From Microbacterium imperiale (lineage in GTDB: Bacteria > Actinomycetota > Actinomycetes > Actinomycetales > Microbacteriaceae): DNA of 64,000 nucleotides. The position numbers and the translations under genes were made by a program. Positions 8,792-18,500 of the stretch are shown here, one piece after another. Every line of letters begins with the position of its first letter. Within the stretch, counting starts at the first letter, position 1. Below the pieces are notes generated by a model. That model saw nothing but the letters and a program-made list of their open reading frames with translations, was not told the origin of the DNA and searched no databases. Where the stretch lies: positions 2,976,001 through 3,040,000 of the forward strand of contig NZ_JAGIOK010000001.1 in assembly GCF_017876655.1 (NCBI RefSeq), given 5' to 3'.

Positions 8792-9430
8792 ATGACGGAC
8801 GGATCCCGGGACTACCACAAGCCGGTTCGACGACCCGCCGACGAGTTCGACCGGCACTTCGCCGGTGAGGATCCGGCCGAGGTCTCACGCGTCGCTCACG
8901 CGACCGCGGGCGCCCTGCTGTCGCGGGTGCGCGAGGACCCGAGCGAGGCCGTCGTCGAGCGGCTTGTGGGCTTCACCGCGCAGCACGGCATCGACACGGT
9001 CGCCGAGCTGTGGTCTCGGTCGCCGGCGAAGTCGCTGCCGGGCGCGCTGTGGCGGCTGTACCTGCTGCAGCTGATGATCCATCGCGATCCTCGCACCGCC
9101 GCTCTGCTCTACGAGCGCGGGCGCACGACGCTGCGCTCGGCCGACGAGGTCATCGCTGGTGCACCGACGCCGGCCGGACCGGAGGAGCTTGTCGCCCTCA
9201 TCGACATCATCTTGCGGGGCGCTTTCCGCGGCGACTTCGCGGTCGCCCTCGAGCGCGCGGCCGCCTTCTGCCGCGTGCAGGCGGCGGGAGCGACGTCGGT
9301 CGCGGATGACCACGACGCGAGCGAGCCCGACCGGTCGACGGTCCTGACCGCACGCGCCCTGCGGCTGAGCACCTACGCCGAAGACCTCGGCTCGTGCGCG
9401 GGCCTCTGGCGGCGTGAAGCGCTGACCTGA
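8792..9430 (+). CDS. Conserved actinobacterial protein of unknown function
   Basis: A 212-residue soluble protein, mostly helical, with no signal peptide or membrane segment. It starts TDGSRDYHKPVRRPADEFDRHF and contains a leucine-rich helical core (LPGALWRLYLLQLMIHRDP). I recognise no catalytic motif; similar proteins occur in Microbacteriaceae as hypothetical proteins, in my recollection. ATG 8792 is chosen over 8789 because of the leaderless promoter spacing. It stands alone between two terminator-like regions. Confidence 0.8.
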   Translation: MTDGSRDYHKPVRRPADEFDRHFAGEDPAEVSRVAHATAGALLSRVREDPSEAVVERLVGFTAQHGIDTVAELWSRSPAKSLPGALWRLYLLQLMIHRDPRTAALLYERGRTTLRSADEVIAGAPTPAGPEELVALIDIILRGAFRGDFAVALERAAAFCRVQAAGATSVADDHDASEPDRSTVLTARALRLSTYAEDLGSCAGLWRREALT

Positions 9431-9470
9431 CCCGGGGGAGTAGCGCTGCTTCGGCTCGCACCGTCCGGAG

Positions 9471-9561
9471 AAAAGAAAAGTGCCGGACCGCAGAACGCCT
9501 CTCGGCGCGTGGCCGCTCGCGGCGGCTGAAGATGGAGCCCGGGGTTACTGCGGCCCGGCAC
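9471..9561 (-). ncRNA. Candidate structured small RNA, about 91 nt
   Basis: On the minus strand a -10 element TAGACT (+ strand agtcta, 9566-9571) is followed about 5 nt later by an RNA whose first 14 bases (9561-9548) pair with its last 14 (9493-9480) with a single G-U pair, then a U-rich tail (TTTTCTTTT). Inside, two further hairpins form: GCCGC-cgcga-GCGGC and CGCC-gaga-GGCG. The result is a multibranched RNA closed by a long helix that doubles as an intrinsic terminator. No tRNA T-loop is present and no open frame fits. I cannot match it to a named family. Confidence 0.6.
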
Positions 9562-9643
9562 ATACAGTCTAACCGAGGCTCAGCGCAGGACATTCCCGTG
9601 GTGGACAATCCGGATGTCGTGCGTCTGGGCACGGCCGGGGTCG

Positions 9644-9649
9644 TAGGCT
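9644..9649 (+). promoter_or_regulatory. -10 element TAGGCT of the leaderless pabC promoter
   Basis: TAGGCT ends 6 nt before the pabC ATG at 9656, with no ribosome site between, the pattern of a leaderless actinobacterial promoter. Confidence 0.55.
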
Positions 9650-9655
9650 CGGCGC

Positions 9656-10540
9656 ATGGCACTGCGATTCGCGCTGATGATCGATCCGCTCGCGGCGGAC
9701 CAGACCGCTCCCGACCTGGCGACGACCTTCACGGCCGTCGATCCCGCGGCTCCCGCCCTGACCGTCGGTGAGCTCAGCACACAGCGCGGCGACGGCATCT
9801 TCGAGTCCATCGGCGTGGTGGGCGGCCACCCGCAGGAGGTCGAAGCCCACCTGGAACGCCTCGTGCATTCGGCGCGCCTGTGCGACCTTCCCGAGCCCAA
9901 CGTGGCGCAGTGGCGAGCGGCGGTCGCCATCGCGGCATCCGAGTGTGGCGAGGGGGAGGGCGTCGTCAAGCTCATCCTCAGCCGCGGTGTCGAGCATGGG
10001 CCGACACCGACCGCATGGGCGACCGCCGCGACCGCCGCCGACTTCAGCCTGGCCCGCACGGAGGGCATCCGCGTCGTCACTCTCGACCGCGGGTACGCCA
10101 TCGATGCGCCGGCGCGTGCGCCGTGGCTGCTGCTCGGCGCGAAGACGCTGTCGTACGCCGTGAACATGGCCGCGTTGCGTGAGGCTCACCGGCGCGACGC
10201 CGACGACGCGGTGTTCCTGAGCTCTGACGGTTTCGTGCTCGAAGCGCCGACGGCGTCGCTGATCCTCCAGCGCGGCGACACGTTCATCACCCCCGCGCCT
10301 AACGGCGCCATCCTGCACGGAACGACGCAGCTGAGCCTCTTCGAGCACCTCGCGGCGCGCGGCTTCGAGACCGCGTACGAGACGATCCCGGTCGATGAGC
10401 TGCGCCGAGCGGATGCCGCGTGGCTCGTGTCGAGCGTGCGCCTGGCGGCGCCGATCCGTCAGCTCGACGGCGCCGACCTGACCGTGGACGCCGAGTTCAC
10501 GGCATCCCTCAACGACTACCTGCTCTCGCCCCGCGACTGA
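9656..10540 (+). CDS. pabC: Aminodeoxychorismate lyase-type class IV aminotransferase
   Basis: A 294-residue PLP fold-type IV enzyme. Members cleave 4-amino-4-deoxychorismate to p-aminobenzoate for folate synthesis or transaminate branched-chain or D-amino acids. The family features are the RGDGIFES segment, the PLP lysine in GAKTLSYAVNMAALREA (about residue 162), and the phosphate-binding region ending in GTTQLSLFEHLAARG. The pabC call is the usual annotation for such single genes, but specificity cannot be set from sequence. It is transcribed alone from a leaderless promoter and faces the pst operon across a shared terminator. Confidence 0.75.
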   Translation: MALRFALMIDPLAADQTAPDLATTFTAVDPAAPALTVGELSTQRGDGIFESIGVVGGHPQEVEAHLERLVHSARLCDLPEPNVAQWRAAVAIAASECGEGEGVVKLILSRGVEHGPTPTAWATAATAADFSLARTEGIRVVTLDRGYAIDAPARAPWLLLGAKTLSYAVNMAALREAHRRDADDAVFLSSDGFVLEAPTASLILQRGDTFITPAPNGAILHGTTQLSLFEHLAARGFETAYETIPVDELRRADAAWLVSSVRLAAPIRQLDGADLTVDAEFTASLNDYLLSPRD

Positions 10541-10566
10541 CCCGGGGGAAGCCGCGCCGGAAACGA

Positions 10567-10605
10567 CGACGCGCCGGGCGAGGGAGGCCTCGCACCGGCG
10601 CGTCG
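10567..10605. terminator. Bidirectional terminator between pabC and pstB
   Basis: Outer stem 10567-10577 with 10595-10605 (11 bp, perfect) and inner stem 10578-10583 with 10588-10593, loop GAGG. It sits between the convergent ends of pabC and pstB and can serve both. Confidence 0.75.
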
Positions 10606-10621
10606 CGCGTTCAGGGGTGGG

Positions 10622-11401
<780 letters not shown>

Positions 11402-11436
11402 TGGTTGTTTCCTCTAACTGGCTTCGGGTTGCCGGG

Positions 11437-12543
11437 TCAGCGACCGAACTTGGGGGCGAACCGCTTCGCGACGAATCGCGCGACGAGGTTCAGCACCATG
11501 ACGATGATGATCAGGGTGAGGGCACCGGCCCAGGCCCGCTGCATGGCGGCCTCGATGTTGGTGCCCGGGTTCTGGAACTGGTCGAAGACGAACACCGGCA
11601 GCGTCATCATCGGCTGCGAGGTGAGGTCCATGTTGAGCGAGTTCGTGAAGCCCGCGGTGAGCAGCAGGGGCGCCGTCTCACCGATGACGCGCGAGATCGA
11701 CAGCATGATGCCGGTCGTGATGCCGGCGATCGAGGTAGGCAGCACGACCTTGAGGATCGTGAGCCACTTCGGCACGCCCAGCGCGTACGACGCCTCGCGC
11801 AGCTCGTTGGGAACCAGCCGCAGCATCTCTTCGCTCGAGCGCACGACGACCGGGATCATCAGCACCGACAGAGCCAGCGCGCCCATGAGGCCGGTGTTGT
11901 TGCCGGGACCGATGATCAGGGCGACCAGCGCGACGATGAACAGACCGGCGACGATCGAGGGGATGCCGGTCATGACGTCGACGAAAAACGTGATGGCCTT
12001 CGCCAGCCGGCCGCGGCCGTACTCCACGAGGTAGATCGAGGTCATGAGGCCGATCGGCACCGAGATCAGCGCGGCGACGGCCGTGATGAGGAGCGTGCCC
12101 CAGATCGCGTGCAGTGCGCCGCCGCCCTCGCCCACGACGCTGCGCATGGTCCAGCTGAAGAACGTCGCGTCGAAGCGCGAGAGTCCGTTGACGACGACGG
12201 TGTACAGCAGCGACACCAGGGGCAGCAGCACGATGAGGAACGCGATGCTGACCACGACGGTGGCGAGGCGGTTCACGGCGTGACGGCGCGACTCGACGAT
12301 GGCCGAGAGGGTCACGAGCCCGATCGCGAAGATCACGGCGGCGACCAGGGCCGCGCCGGCGATGTTGAAGTCAGCGAGGTCGTTGCCGAGGTTCAGGACC
12401 GTGAAGATCAGGATGCTGATGAGTGCGCTGATGCCGAGCAAGGCCCACGGCATCCAGACCGGCAGGCGTCCCGCGGTCAGCGAGGACTGGCCTGAGCGGG
12501 CCGCGCCGGACGGGCGCGGCGGGCGAACGGCGGTGGTGGTCAT
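11437..12543 (-). CDS. pstA: Phosphate ABC transporter permease PstA
   Basis: A 368-residue inner-membrane permease with an N-terminal extension containing two extra hydrophobic segments (about 30-75) before the standard six-helix permease core. The cytoplasmic coupling loop reads LREASYALGVPKWLTILKV. Its ATG overlaps the pstC stop by 1 base (ATGA arrangement), so the two permease halves are coupled. It pairs with PstC to form the channel energised by PstB. The longer reading upstream is rejected because it lies inside pstC. Confidence 0.97.
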   Translation of the reverse strand: MTTTAVRPPRPSGAARSGQSSLTAGRLPVWMPWALLGISALISILIFTVLNLGNDLADFNIAGAALVAAVIFAIGLVTLSAIVESRRHAVNRLATVVVSIAFLIVLLPLVSLLYTVVVNGLSRFDATFFSWTMRSVVGEGGGALHAIWGTLLITAVAALISVPIGLMTSIYLVEYGRGRLAKAITFFVDVMTGIPSIVAGLFIVALVALIIGPGNNTGLMGALALSVLMIPVVVRSSEEMLRLVPNELREASYALGVPKWLTILKVVLPTSIAGITTGIMLSISRVIGETAPLLLTAGFTNSLNMDLTSQPMMTLPVFVFDQFQNPGTNIEAAMQRAWAGALTLIIIVMVLNLVARFVAKRFAPKFGR

Positions 12544-13511
12544 CAGTTCGCTCCAGAGAACTCGGCGCGGCGGTTGACGATCCACCGGGCGATGGCGTTG
12601 ACGGCGAAGGTCACGATGAACAGGATCAGACCCGTCGCGATGAGGACGTTCGTGCCGGTCCCGTAGGCCTCACCGAAGTTGAGGGCGATGTTCGCGGGGA
12701 TCGGGGTGGGGTTGCTCGAGGTGAGCACCTGGAAGCTGACGACGCCCGTGGCCGAAAGCACCATCGTCACTGCCATGGTCTCGCCGAGCGCGCGCCCGAG
12801 GGCGAGCATCGCGGCCGACACCATGCCGCCGCGACCGAACGGGAAGACGCTCATGCGGATCATCTCCCAGCGCGTGGCGCCGAGGGCGAGCGCGGCCTCT
12901 TCGTGCAGCTTCGGGGTCTGCAGGAAGACCTCGCGGCAGATGGCGGTCATGATCGGCAGGATCATGACCGCGAGCACGAGGGATGCCGTCAGGATCGTGC
13001 GACCGGTCGGCGAAGGCTGACCCGAGAACACGACGATCCAGCCGCCGCGCTCGTTGAGCTCGACGTAGAACGGCTGCAGGATCCGCGAGAACACCAGCGC
13101 GCCCCACAGGCCGTAGACGACCGAGGGGATGGCGGCGAGCAGGTCGACGACGTAGCCGATGATCGAGGCCAGCCGGCGCGGCGCGTAGTGCGAGATGAAG
13201 AGGGCGACGCCGATGCTCAGGGGTGCCGCGACCAGCAGCGCCATGAACGACGCCCAGATGGTGCCAAAGACGAACGGCCAGACGTACTGCAGGAAGGGCG
13301 TTCCATTGAGGAACTGCGTGCCTTCCGGGTCTGCGGTGAGCGCGGGGATGCTCTGCGCGATGAGGAAGAAGGTGACGGCGGCCAGGACCGCCAGGATGAC
13401 GATACCGGCGCCGAGCGCGGTACCGGAGAAGGCGACGTCACCGGGACGCTTCTTCGCCTTCGTCGTGACCGGCGCCGAGGTCTCGGCAGCCGGGGGAGCT
13501 GAGGTGGTCAT
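12543..13511 (-). CDS. pstC: Phosphate ABC transporter permease PstC
   Basis: A 322-residue permease with six predicted helices, beginning with a Thr/Pro-rich cytoplasmic tail. Family landmarks are YVVDLLAAIPSVVYGLWG and the coupling loop EEAALALGATRWEMIRM. It forms the membrane channel with PstA and receives phosphate from the lipoprotein PstS, whose gene ends 80 bases upstream. Confidence 0.97.
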   Translation of the reverse strand: MTTSAPPAAETSAPVTTKAKKRPGDVAFSGTALGAGIVILAVLAAVTFFLIAQSIPALTADPEGTQFLNGTPFLQYVWPFVFGTIWASFMALLVAAPLSIGVALFISHYAPRRLASIIGYVVDLLAAIPSVVYGLWGALVFSRILQPFYVELNERGGWIVVFSGQPSPTGRTILTASLVLAVMILPIMTAICREVFLQTPKLHEEAALALGATRWEMIRMSVFPFGRGGMVSAAMLALGRALGETMAVTMVLSATGVVSFQVLTSSNPTPIPANIALNFGEAYGTGTNVLIATGLILFIVTFAVNAIARWIVNRRAEFSGAN

Positions 13512-13590
13512 CTTCTCCTCTGTGATTCGTTATCTCCGCGCGAAGCCGGGTGGCGCCGAAACTGGCACCACCCGGCTCGCATGGGGTGTC

Positions 13591-14706
13591 TTACTCAGCG
13601 GTGCCGATCAGGGCGATGGCCTCCGTGACCTGCGAGCGCAGGTCCTCCGACAGCGGAGCGGAGCCCGCGGCCTCGGCGGCAGCGTTCTGGCCGTCTTCGC
13701 TGGCGACGTACTCGAAGTAGCTGCGGACGATGTCGGCGGTCGCCTCGTCCTCGTACTGCTCGCACGCGATGAGGTAGCTCACCAGAGCGATCGGGTAGGC
13801 GCCCGCGGGAGCGGCGGCCGGGTCGATCTCGAAGACGAGGTCGCCCGCGCCACGGCCCTCGGCCAGCGGCGACGCGGCGACGAGCTGCGCGGCGGCCTCT
13901 GCCGAGAACGGAACGAACTCCTCGCCGACGCCGACCGCGACGGTGCCGAAGTCACCGGCGCGCGAAGCGTCGATGTAGCCGATCGTGCCCTCACCGGCGC
14001 CGACAGCGGACTCGACGCCCGACGTCTGCTGAGCCGACTCGGAGCGCGTGGTCGAGACGGGCCACTCGTCGCCGTCCTCGTAGGGCCATGCCTCGGGGGC
14101 GACCGACGCGAGGTACTCGGTGAAGGTGCCGGTGGTGCCCGACGCGTCGCCGCGGTAGACGGGCGTGATGTTCGTCGAGGGCAGCTCGGCGTCGGGGTTC
14201 AGCTCGGCGATGGCCGGGTCGTTCCAGGTCGCGATCTTCTCGTCGAAGATCTGCGCGATCACGTCGGGGGTGAGGTTCAGGGTCTCAACGCCCGGGAGGT
14301 TGAAGACGACGGCGACCGGCGAGATGTACGCCGGGATCTCGACGATGTCGGGGGTGACGCAGCTGCCGAACTGGCCGGCGGCGAGCTCCTCCTCGTTGAA
14401 CGCGCGGTCGGAGCCGATGAAGGCGCTCGAGCCGGCGATGAAGTTCTCGCGGCCGGTGCCCGAACCGGTCGGCTGGTAGTTGATGGTCACGCCGCCGTTA
14501 GCGTTCTGGAACTCGGCGGTCCAGGCCTGCTGCGCCGCACCCTGCGACGAGGCGCCGGTCGCGTTGACGGTGCCCGACAGGTTCGAGGCTGCGTCGCCCG
14601 AAGCGTCGCCACCCGGGGCGGGCTCGTTGGCGGGGCTGCACGCGGTCAGTGCGAGAGCGGCGACGGCGCCGAGGGCGCCGATCTGGGCGAAACGGGAAAG
14701 CTTCAC
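13591..14706 (-). CDS. pstS: Phosphate-binding lipoprotein PstS
   Basis: A 371-residue substrate-binding lipoprotein. It has a signal peptide with lipobox LTAC (about residues 20-23), a Gly/Asp-rich tether and the PstS phosphate-binding segments, including TGASSQGAAQQAW and DASGTTGTFTEYL. It captures phosphate outside the membrane for PstCAB. The GTG at 14706 follows GAAGGA and is fixed by the signal peptide. Two tandem Pho boxes lie about 90-105 bases upstream, so expression should rise on phosphate limitation through SenX3-RegX3, encoded at 33-35 kb. Confidence 0.97.
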   Translation of the reverse strand: MKLSRFAQIGALGAVAALALTACSPANEPAPGGDASGDAASNLSGTVNATGASSQGAAQQAWTAEFQNANGGVTINYQPTGSGTGRENFIAGSSAFIGSDRAFNEEELAAGQFGSCVTPDIVEIPAYISPVAVVFNLPGVETLNLTPDVIAQIFDEKIATWNDPAIAELNPDAELPSTNITPVYRGDASGTTGTFTEYLASVAPEAWPYEDGDEWPVSTTRSESAQQTSGVESAVGAGEGTIGYIDASRAGDFGTVAVGVGEEFVPFSAEAAAQLVAASPLAEGRGAGDLVFEIDPAAAPAGAYPIALVSYLIACEQYEDEATADIVRSYFEYVASEDGQNAAAEAAGSAPLSEDLRSQVTEAIALIGTAE

Positions 14707-14794
14707 GCTGTGATTCCTTCGGGATAAGGGACTGCCCCTGGTGCAGGGCACGTGGAGACCGTAGAGACCGTCCCTTACGAGAGTGCGCTGTCGG

Positions 14795-14865
14795 GGTGAA
14801 CAGAAGGTGAACGGCATCCGTGCGACCGGCGTGAGGGATGCCGCCGAGCGCGCAAGCCGTTCACC
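14795..14865. promoter_or_regulatory. Pho box cluster upstream of pstS
   Basis: Reading towards pstS, GTTCACC occurs at 14812-14806 and again at 14801-14795, exactly 11 bp apart, which is the direct-repeat unit bound by actinobacterial PhoP/RegX3. A third GTTCACC (14859-14865) lies on the opposite strand nearer the divergent gene at 14888. The cluster should activate pst under phosphate starvation and might also affect the divergent gene. Confidence 0.8.
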
Positions 14866-14874
14866 TGAGGGCAC

Positions 14875-14880
14875 TACGGT
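14875..14880 (+). promoter_or_regulatory. -10 element TACGGT ahead of the Rho_N protein gene
   Basis: TACGGT ends 7 nt before ATG 14888 with no ribosome site between, consistent with a leaderless transcript. Confidence 0.45.
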
Positions 14881-14887
14881 GTGCGCC

Positions 14888-15559
14888 ATGTCGAAGAGTG
14901 CGAAGCAGGAACGCGCGGCACGCGAGGCGGTCGACGAGACCGCGGCGGCCGCGAAGAGCGCGAAGAAGACGGCGAAGAAACTTCCCAAGAAAATCGCCCG
15001 ACCGCTGAACGCCGCCATCGACGACGCCCGCGACGCCGCCGACGTGTCGAAGAAGAAGGTGCGCTCATCGCCGAAGAAGGTCGCCAAGCGGGCGCGCGCC
15101 GCCGCTGCGCGTCTCGAGAAGGCGGTCGCGACGGCGGTGCAGCGTGCGGCCGAGAAGGCGCGCCTGCGCGAACAGGCTGAGCAGGCCGACGCAGCCGCTC
15201 GCCGCGCCGAAGACGAGGCGGCAGCCGCCAAGGCGGAGTCGAAGGCACGCCGCCGCGCTGCAGCGGAGGCCGAGAAAGCCGCCGCCCGTGCCGAGCTCGC
15301 CGCCCGCGAAGCGGACGACGAACTGGCGGCTGCGCTGGGCGAGCCGGGTGCGGACGCCCCCGAGGACACTCCCGACAGCCACGGCGTGACCGATCCGCTC
15401 GATGACTCCGCGCCGTCCGTGCGGGCGGTCGACGATCTGGACGCACCGCTGTCGGCTCTCACCGTGGCACAGCTGCGGGAGCGGGCGCGCGAGGCGGGTC
15501 TGACGGGCTACTCGCGCTTGCCGAAGGCGCAGCTCGTCGAGCGGCTCTCCGGACGGTGA
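14888..15559 (+). CDS. Basic Ala/Lys-rich protein with C-terminal Rho_N (SAP-like) domain
   Basis: A 223-residue protein in three parts. Residues 1-70 are histone-H1-like with repeated KK/AKK motifs (KSAKKTAKKLPKKIA). Residues 70-155 form a long charged Ala/Arg/Glu helix, probably a coiled coil. An acidic linker leads to the C-terminus, LTVAQLRERAREAGLTGYSR then KAQLVERL, the fold of the Rho N-terminal domain, which binds nucleic acid. A DNA- or RNA-binding nucleoid role is inferred. It starts the transcription unit leading into the large adenylation protein (4-nt GTGA overlap) and is divergent from pstS. Confidence 0.8.
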   Translation: MSKSAKQERAAREAVDETAAAAKSAKKTAKKLPKKIARPLNAAIDDARDAADVSKKKVRSSPKKVAKRARAAAARLEKAVATAVQRAAEKARLREQAEQADAAARRAEDEAAAAKAESKARRRAAAEAEKAAARAELAAREADDELAAALGEPGADAPEDTPDSHGVTDPLDDSAPSVRAVDDLDAPLSALTVAQLRERAREAGLTGYSRLPKAQLVERLSGR

Positions 15560-18500
15560 CGGCCACGGTGCAGCGCGCGCTCGACCGGCGCGCCGAGACT
15601 CCGCCCGAACGCACACTGCTCGATGTCCTGCGGGCGACGACCGAGCGTCATCCCGAGGCCTCGGCCCTCGATGACGGATCGGGGGCGCTGAGCTTTCGCG
15701 AACTGATGGCGCGGGTGGGTGGCCTCGCCGCTCGCCTGCACGAGGCCGGTGTGCGGCGCGGCGACCGCATCGGCATCCGGATGCCGTCCGGTTCGAAGGA
15801 GCTGTACCTCTCGATCCTCGGCGTGCTCGCAGCGGGGGCGGCGTACGTGCCCGTCGACGCGGACGACCCGGACGAGCGCGCACGCCTGGTCTTCGGCGAA
15901 GCAGCTGTGCGCGGCATCATCGGCGGCACCGGGGAGTATGTGCCCGCCGAGACCGCGGCCGCGGCCGACCGAGCCGGTGACGCGAATAGCCATGACGCGG
16001 ATGCCGGTGATGCGGCATCCGACGGCCGGGGTGCGCTGTTCGCGGGAGAGGCGCCCCACCCGTCGACGCATGCGGTCGTGACCGTGCCGCAGCCGCGACC
16101 CGACGACGACGCGTGGGTCATCTTCACCTCCGGCTCGACCGGCGTGCCCAAGGGCGTGGCGGTGTCGCACCGCTCCGCCGCCGCGTTCGTCGACGCCGAG
16201 GCGCGGCTGTTCGTGCAGGCCGCACCGCTCGGTCCCGGCGACCGCGTGCTCGCGGGGCTGTCGGTGGCTTTCGATGCGTCGTGCGAGGAGATGTGGCTCG
16301 CGTGGCGTCATGGCGCATGCCTCGTGCCCGCGCCGCGTTCGCTCGTGCGCTCGGGGGAGGACCTGGCGCCGTGGCTGCTGCGCCAGGGCATCACCGTGGT
16401 CTCGACGGTCCCGACGCTCGCGGCGATGTGGCCGCCCGCCCTCATCGAGAATGTCCGGCTGCTCATCTTCGGCGGCGAGGCCTGCCCACCCGAGCTGGCG
16501 GCGCGGCTGGCCTCGGACGACCGCGAGGTCTGGAACACCTACGGCCCGACCGAGGCGACGGTCGTGGCGTGCGCTGCGCCCCTGACGGGCAGCGGGCCGG
16601 TGCGCATCGGCCTGCCCCTCGACGGCTGGGCGCTCGCCGTCGTCGACCGGGAGGGCGCGCCGGTGGCCGAAGGCGGGGTCGGCGAGCTCATCATCGGCGG
16701 CGTCGGGCTCGCGCGTTACCTCGACCCGGCGAAGGACGCCGAGAAGTACGCGCCGATGCCTTCACTCGGGTGGGAACGCGCGTACCGCTCGGGCGACCTC
16801 GTGCGGTTCGAGAGCGCGGGGCTGCTGTTCCAGGGGCGCGCCGACGACCAGGTCAAGGTCGGGGGACGTCGCATCGAGCTCGGCGAGGTCGAGTCGGCCC
16901 TGCAAGATCTGCCGGGCGTCTCGGGCGCGGCCGCCGCGGTCCGCACGACGGATGCCGGTGTGCCGATCCTCGTCGGCTATCTCGCGGCGCCGCCCGATTT
17001 CGACCGCCTCGCCGCGCGTGCCGCGCTCGCTGAGCGTCTTCCCGCCCCGATGGTGCCGGTGCTCGCCGTCGTCGACGATCTGCCGGTCCGCACCAGCGGC
17101 AAGGTCGACCGTGCGGCGCTGCCGTGGCCGCTGCCGGTGCTCGAGGACGCGCACGCCGATCTGACACCGGCCGAAGCGTGGCTCGCGCAGCAGTGGCAGG
17201 CGGTCCTGGGTCTGCCGGTGCCGGGGCCGAAGGCCGACTTCTTCGACCTCGGCGGCGGATCGCTCGCCGCGGCCCAGCTGGTCTCGCTCATCCGCGCTCG
17301 TGTGCCGGAGTTCTCGGTCGCCGACATCTACGACCTGCCGCGCCTGGGGGCGATGGCCCGGGCCCTCGGACCGCTTCCGGCCGCCGAGGCCGCGGCCGGC
17401 TACCACCGCCCCGAGCCCACGCCCCGCCGCACCCAGTGGGCCCAGACGCTGCTCGGGGTGCCGCCGTTCATCCTGTCGGGGGTGCGCTGGCTGTTGTACC
17501 TGCTGACCGCGGCGGCGATCCTGCGCACCAGCCCGGGCTTCGAGGTGCTGCCCGCGGTGCCGTGGCCCGTGCTCGTGGCGGGACTCGTCGTGTTCGCGAC
17601 GCCGTTCGGGCGGATGGCGATCGCCGTCGTCGCCGCCCGCGTGCTGCTGAGCGGCCTGCGCGCGGGGGACTACCCGCGAGGCGGCGCGACCCACCTCCGC
17701 CTGTGGCTCGCCGAGCAGGTCGCCGACCAGATCGACGCCGTGGGCCTCGCGGGGGCGCCGTGGGCGACCCTGTACGCGCGGGCGCTCGGCGCGAAGATCG
17801 GACCCGGCGTCGACCTGCACAGCCTGCCGCCGGTGACGGGCATGCTCGAGATCGGCGAGGGAGCGGCCATCGAGCCGGAGGTCGATCTCAGCGGCTACTG
17901 GATCGACGGCGACGTCGTCCGCATCGGCGGCATCCGGATCGGCGCGGAAGCGAGCATCGGGGCGCGCAGCACGCTCGCTCCCGGCACCAAGATCGGCCGG
18001 CGGGCGGAGATCGCCCCGGGCTCGGCGGTGTTCGGCCGGGTCCGCGCGGACCAGACCTGGGCGGGGTCGCCCGCGGTGCGCGTCGGCGGCACCGCGGAGG
18101 ACTGGCCGCGTCACCGGGCACCCGCGGCGAAGCGCTGGCTGTGGGCCTACGCCGTCGGCGCCGCCGCGCTGGCGTTGCTGCCGATCGCCTCGTTCGCCGT
18201 CGGTGGCCTGGTGCTCGCGCAGGGCATCCGGGGCGCGGAGACACTGGGTGACGCACTCGTCGGATCGTTCGCATGGCTGGTGCCGGCCGTCGTCACGACG
18301 GGCCTGGTGTTCGCGTCATCGGTGATCCTGCTCGTGCGTCTGCTGAGCATCGGGCTCACCGAGGGGGTTCACGCCGTCCGCAGCCGGGTCGGGTGGCAGG
18401 CCTGGGCGACCGAGCGCCTGCTCGACTCGGCACGGACGGTGCTGTTCCCGATCTACTCGAGCCTCGCGACACCTGTCTGGTTGCGACTGCTGGGCGCGCG

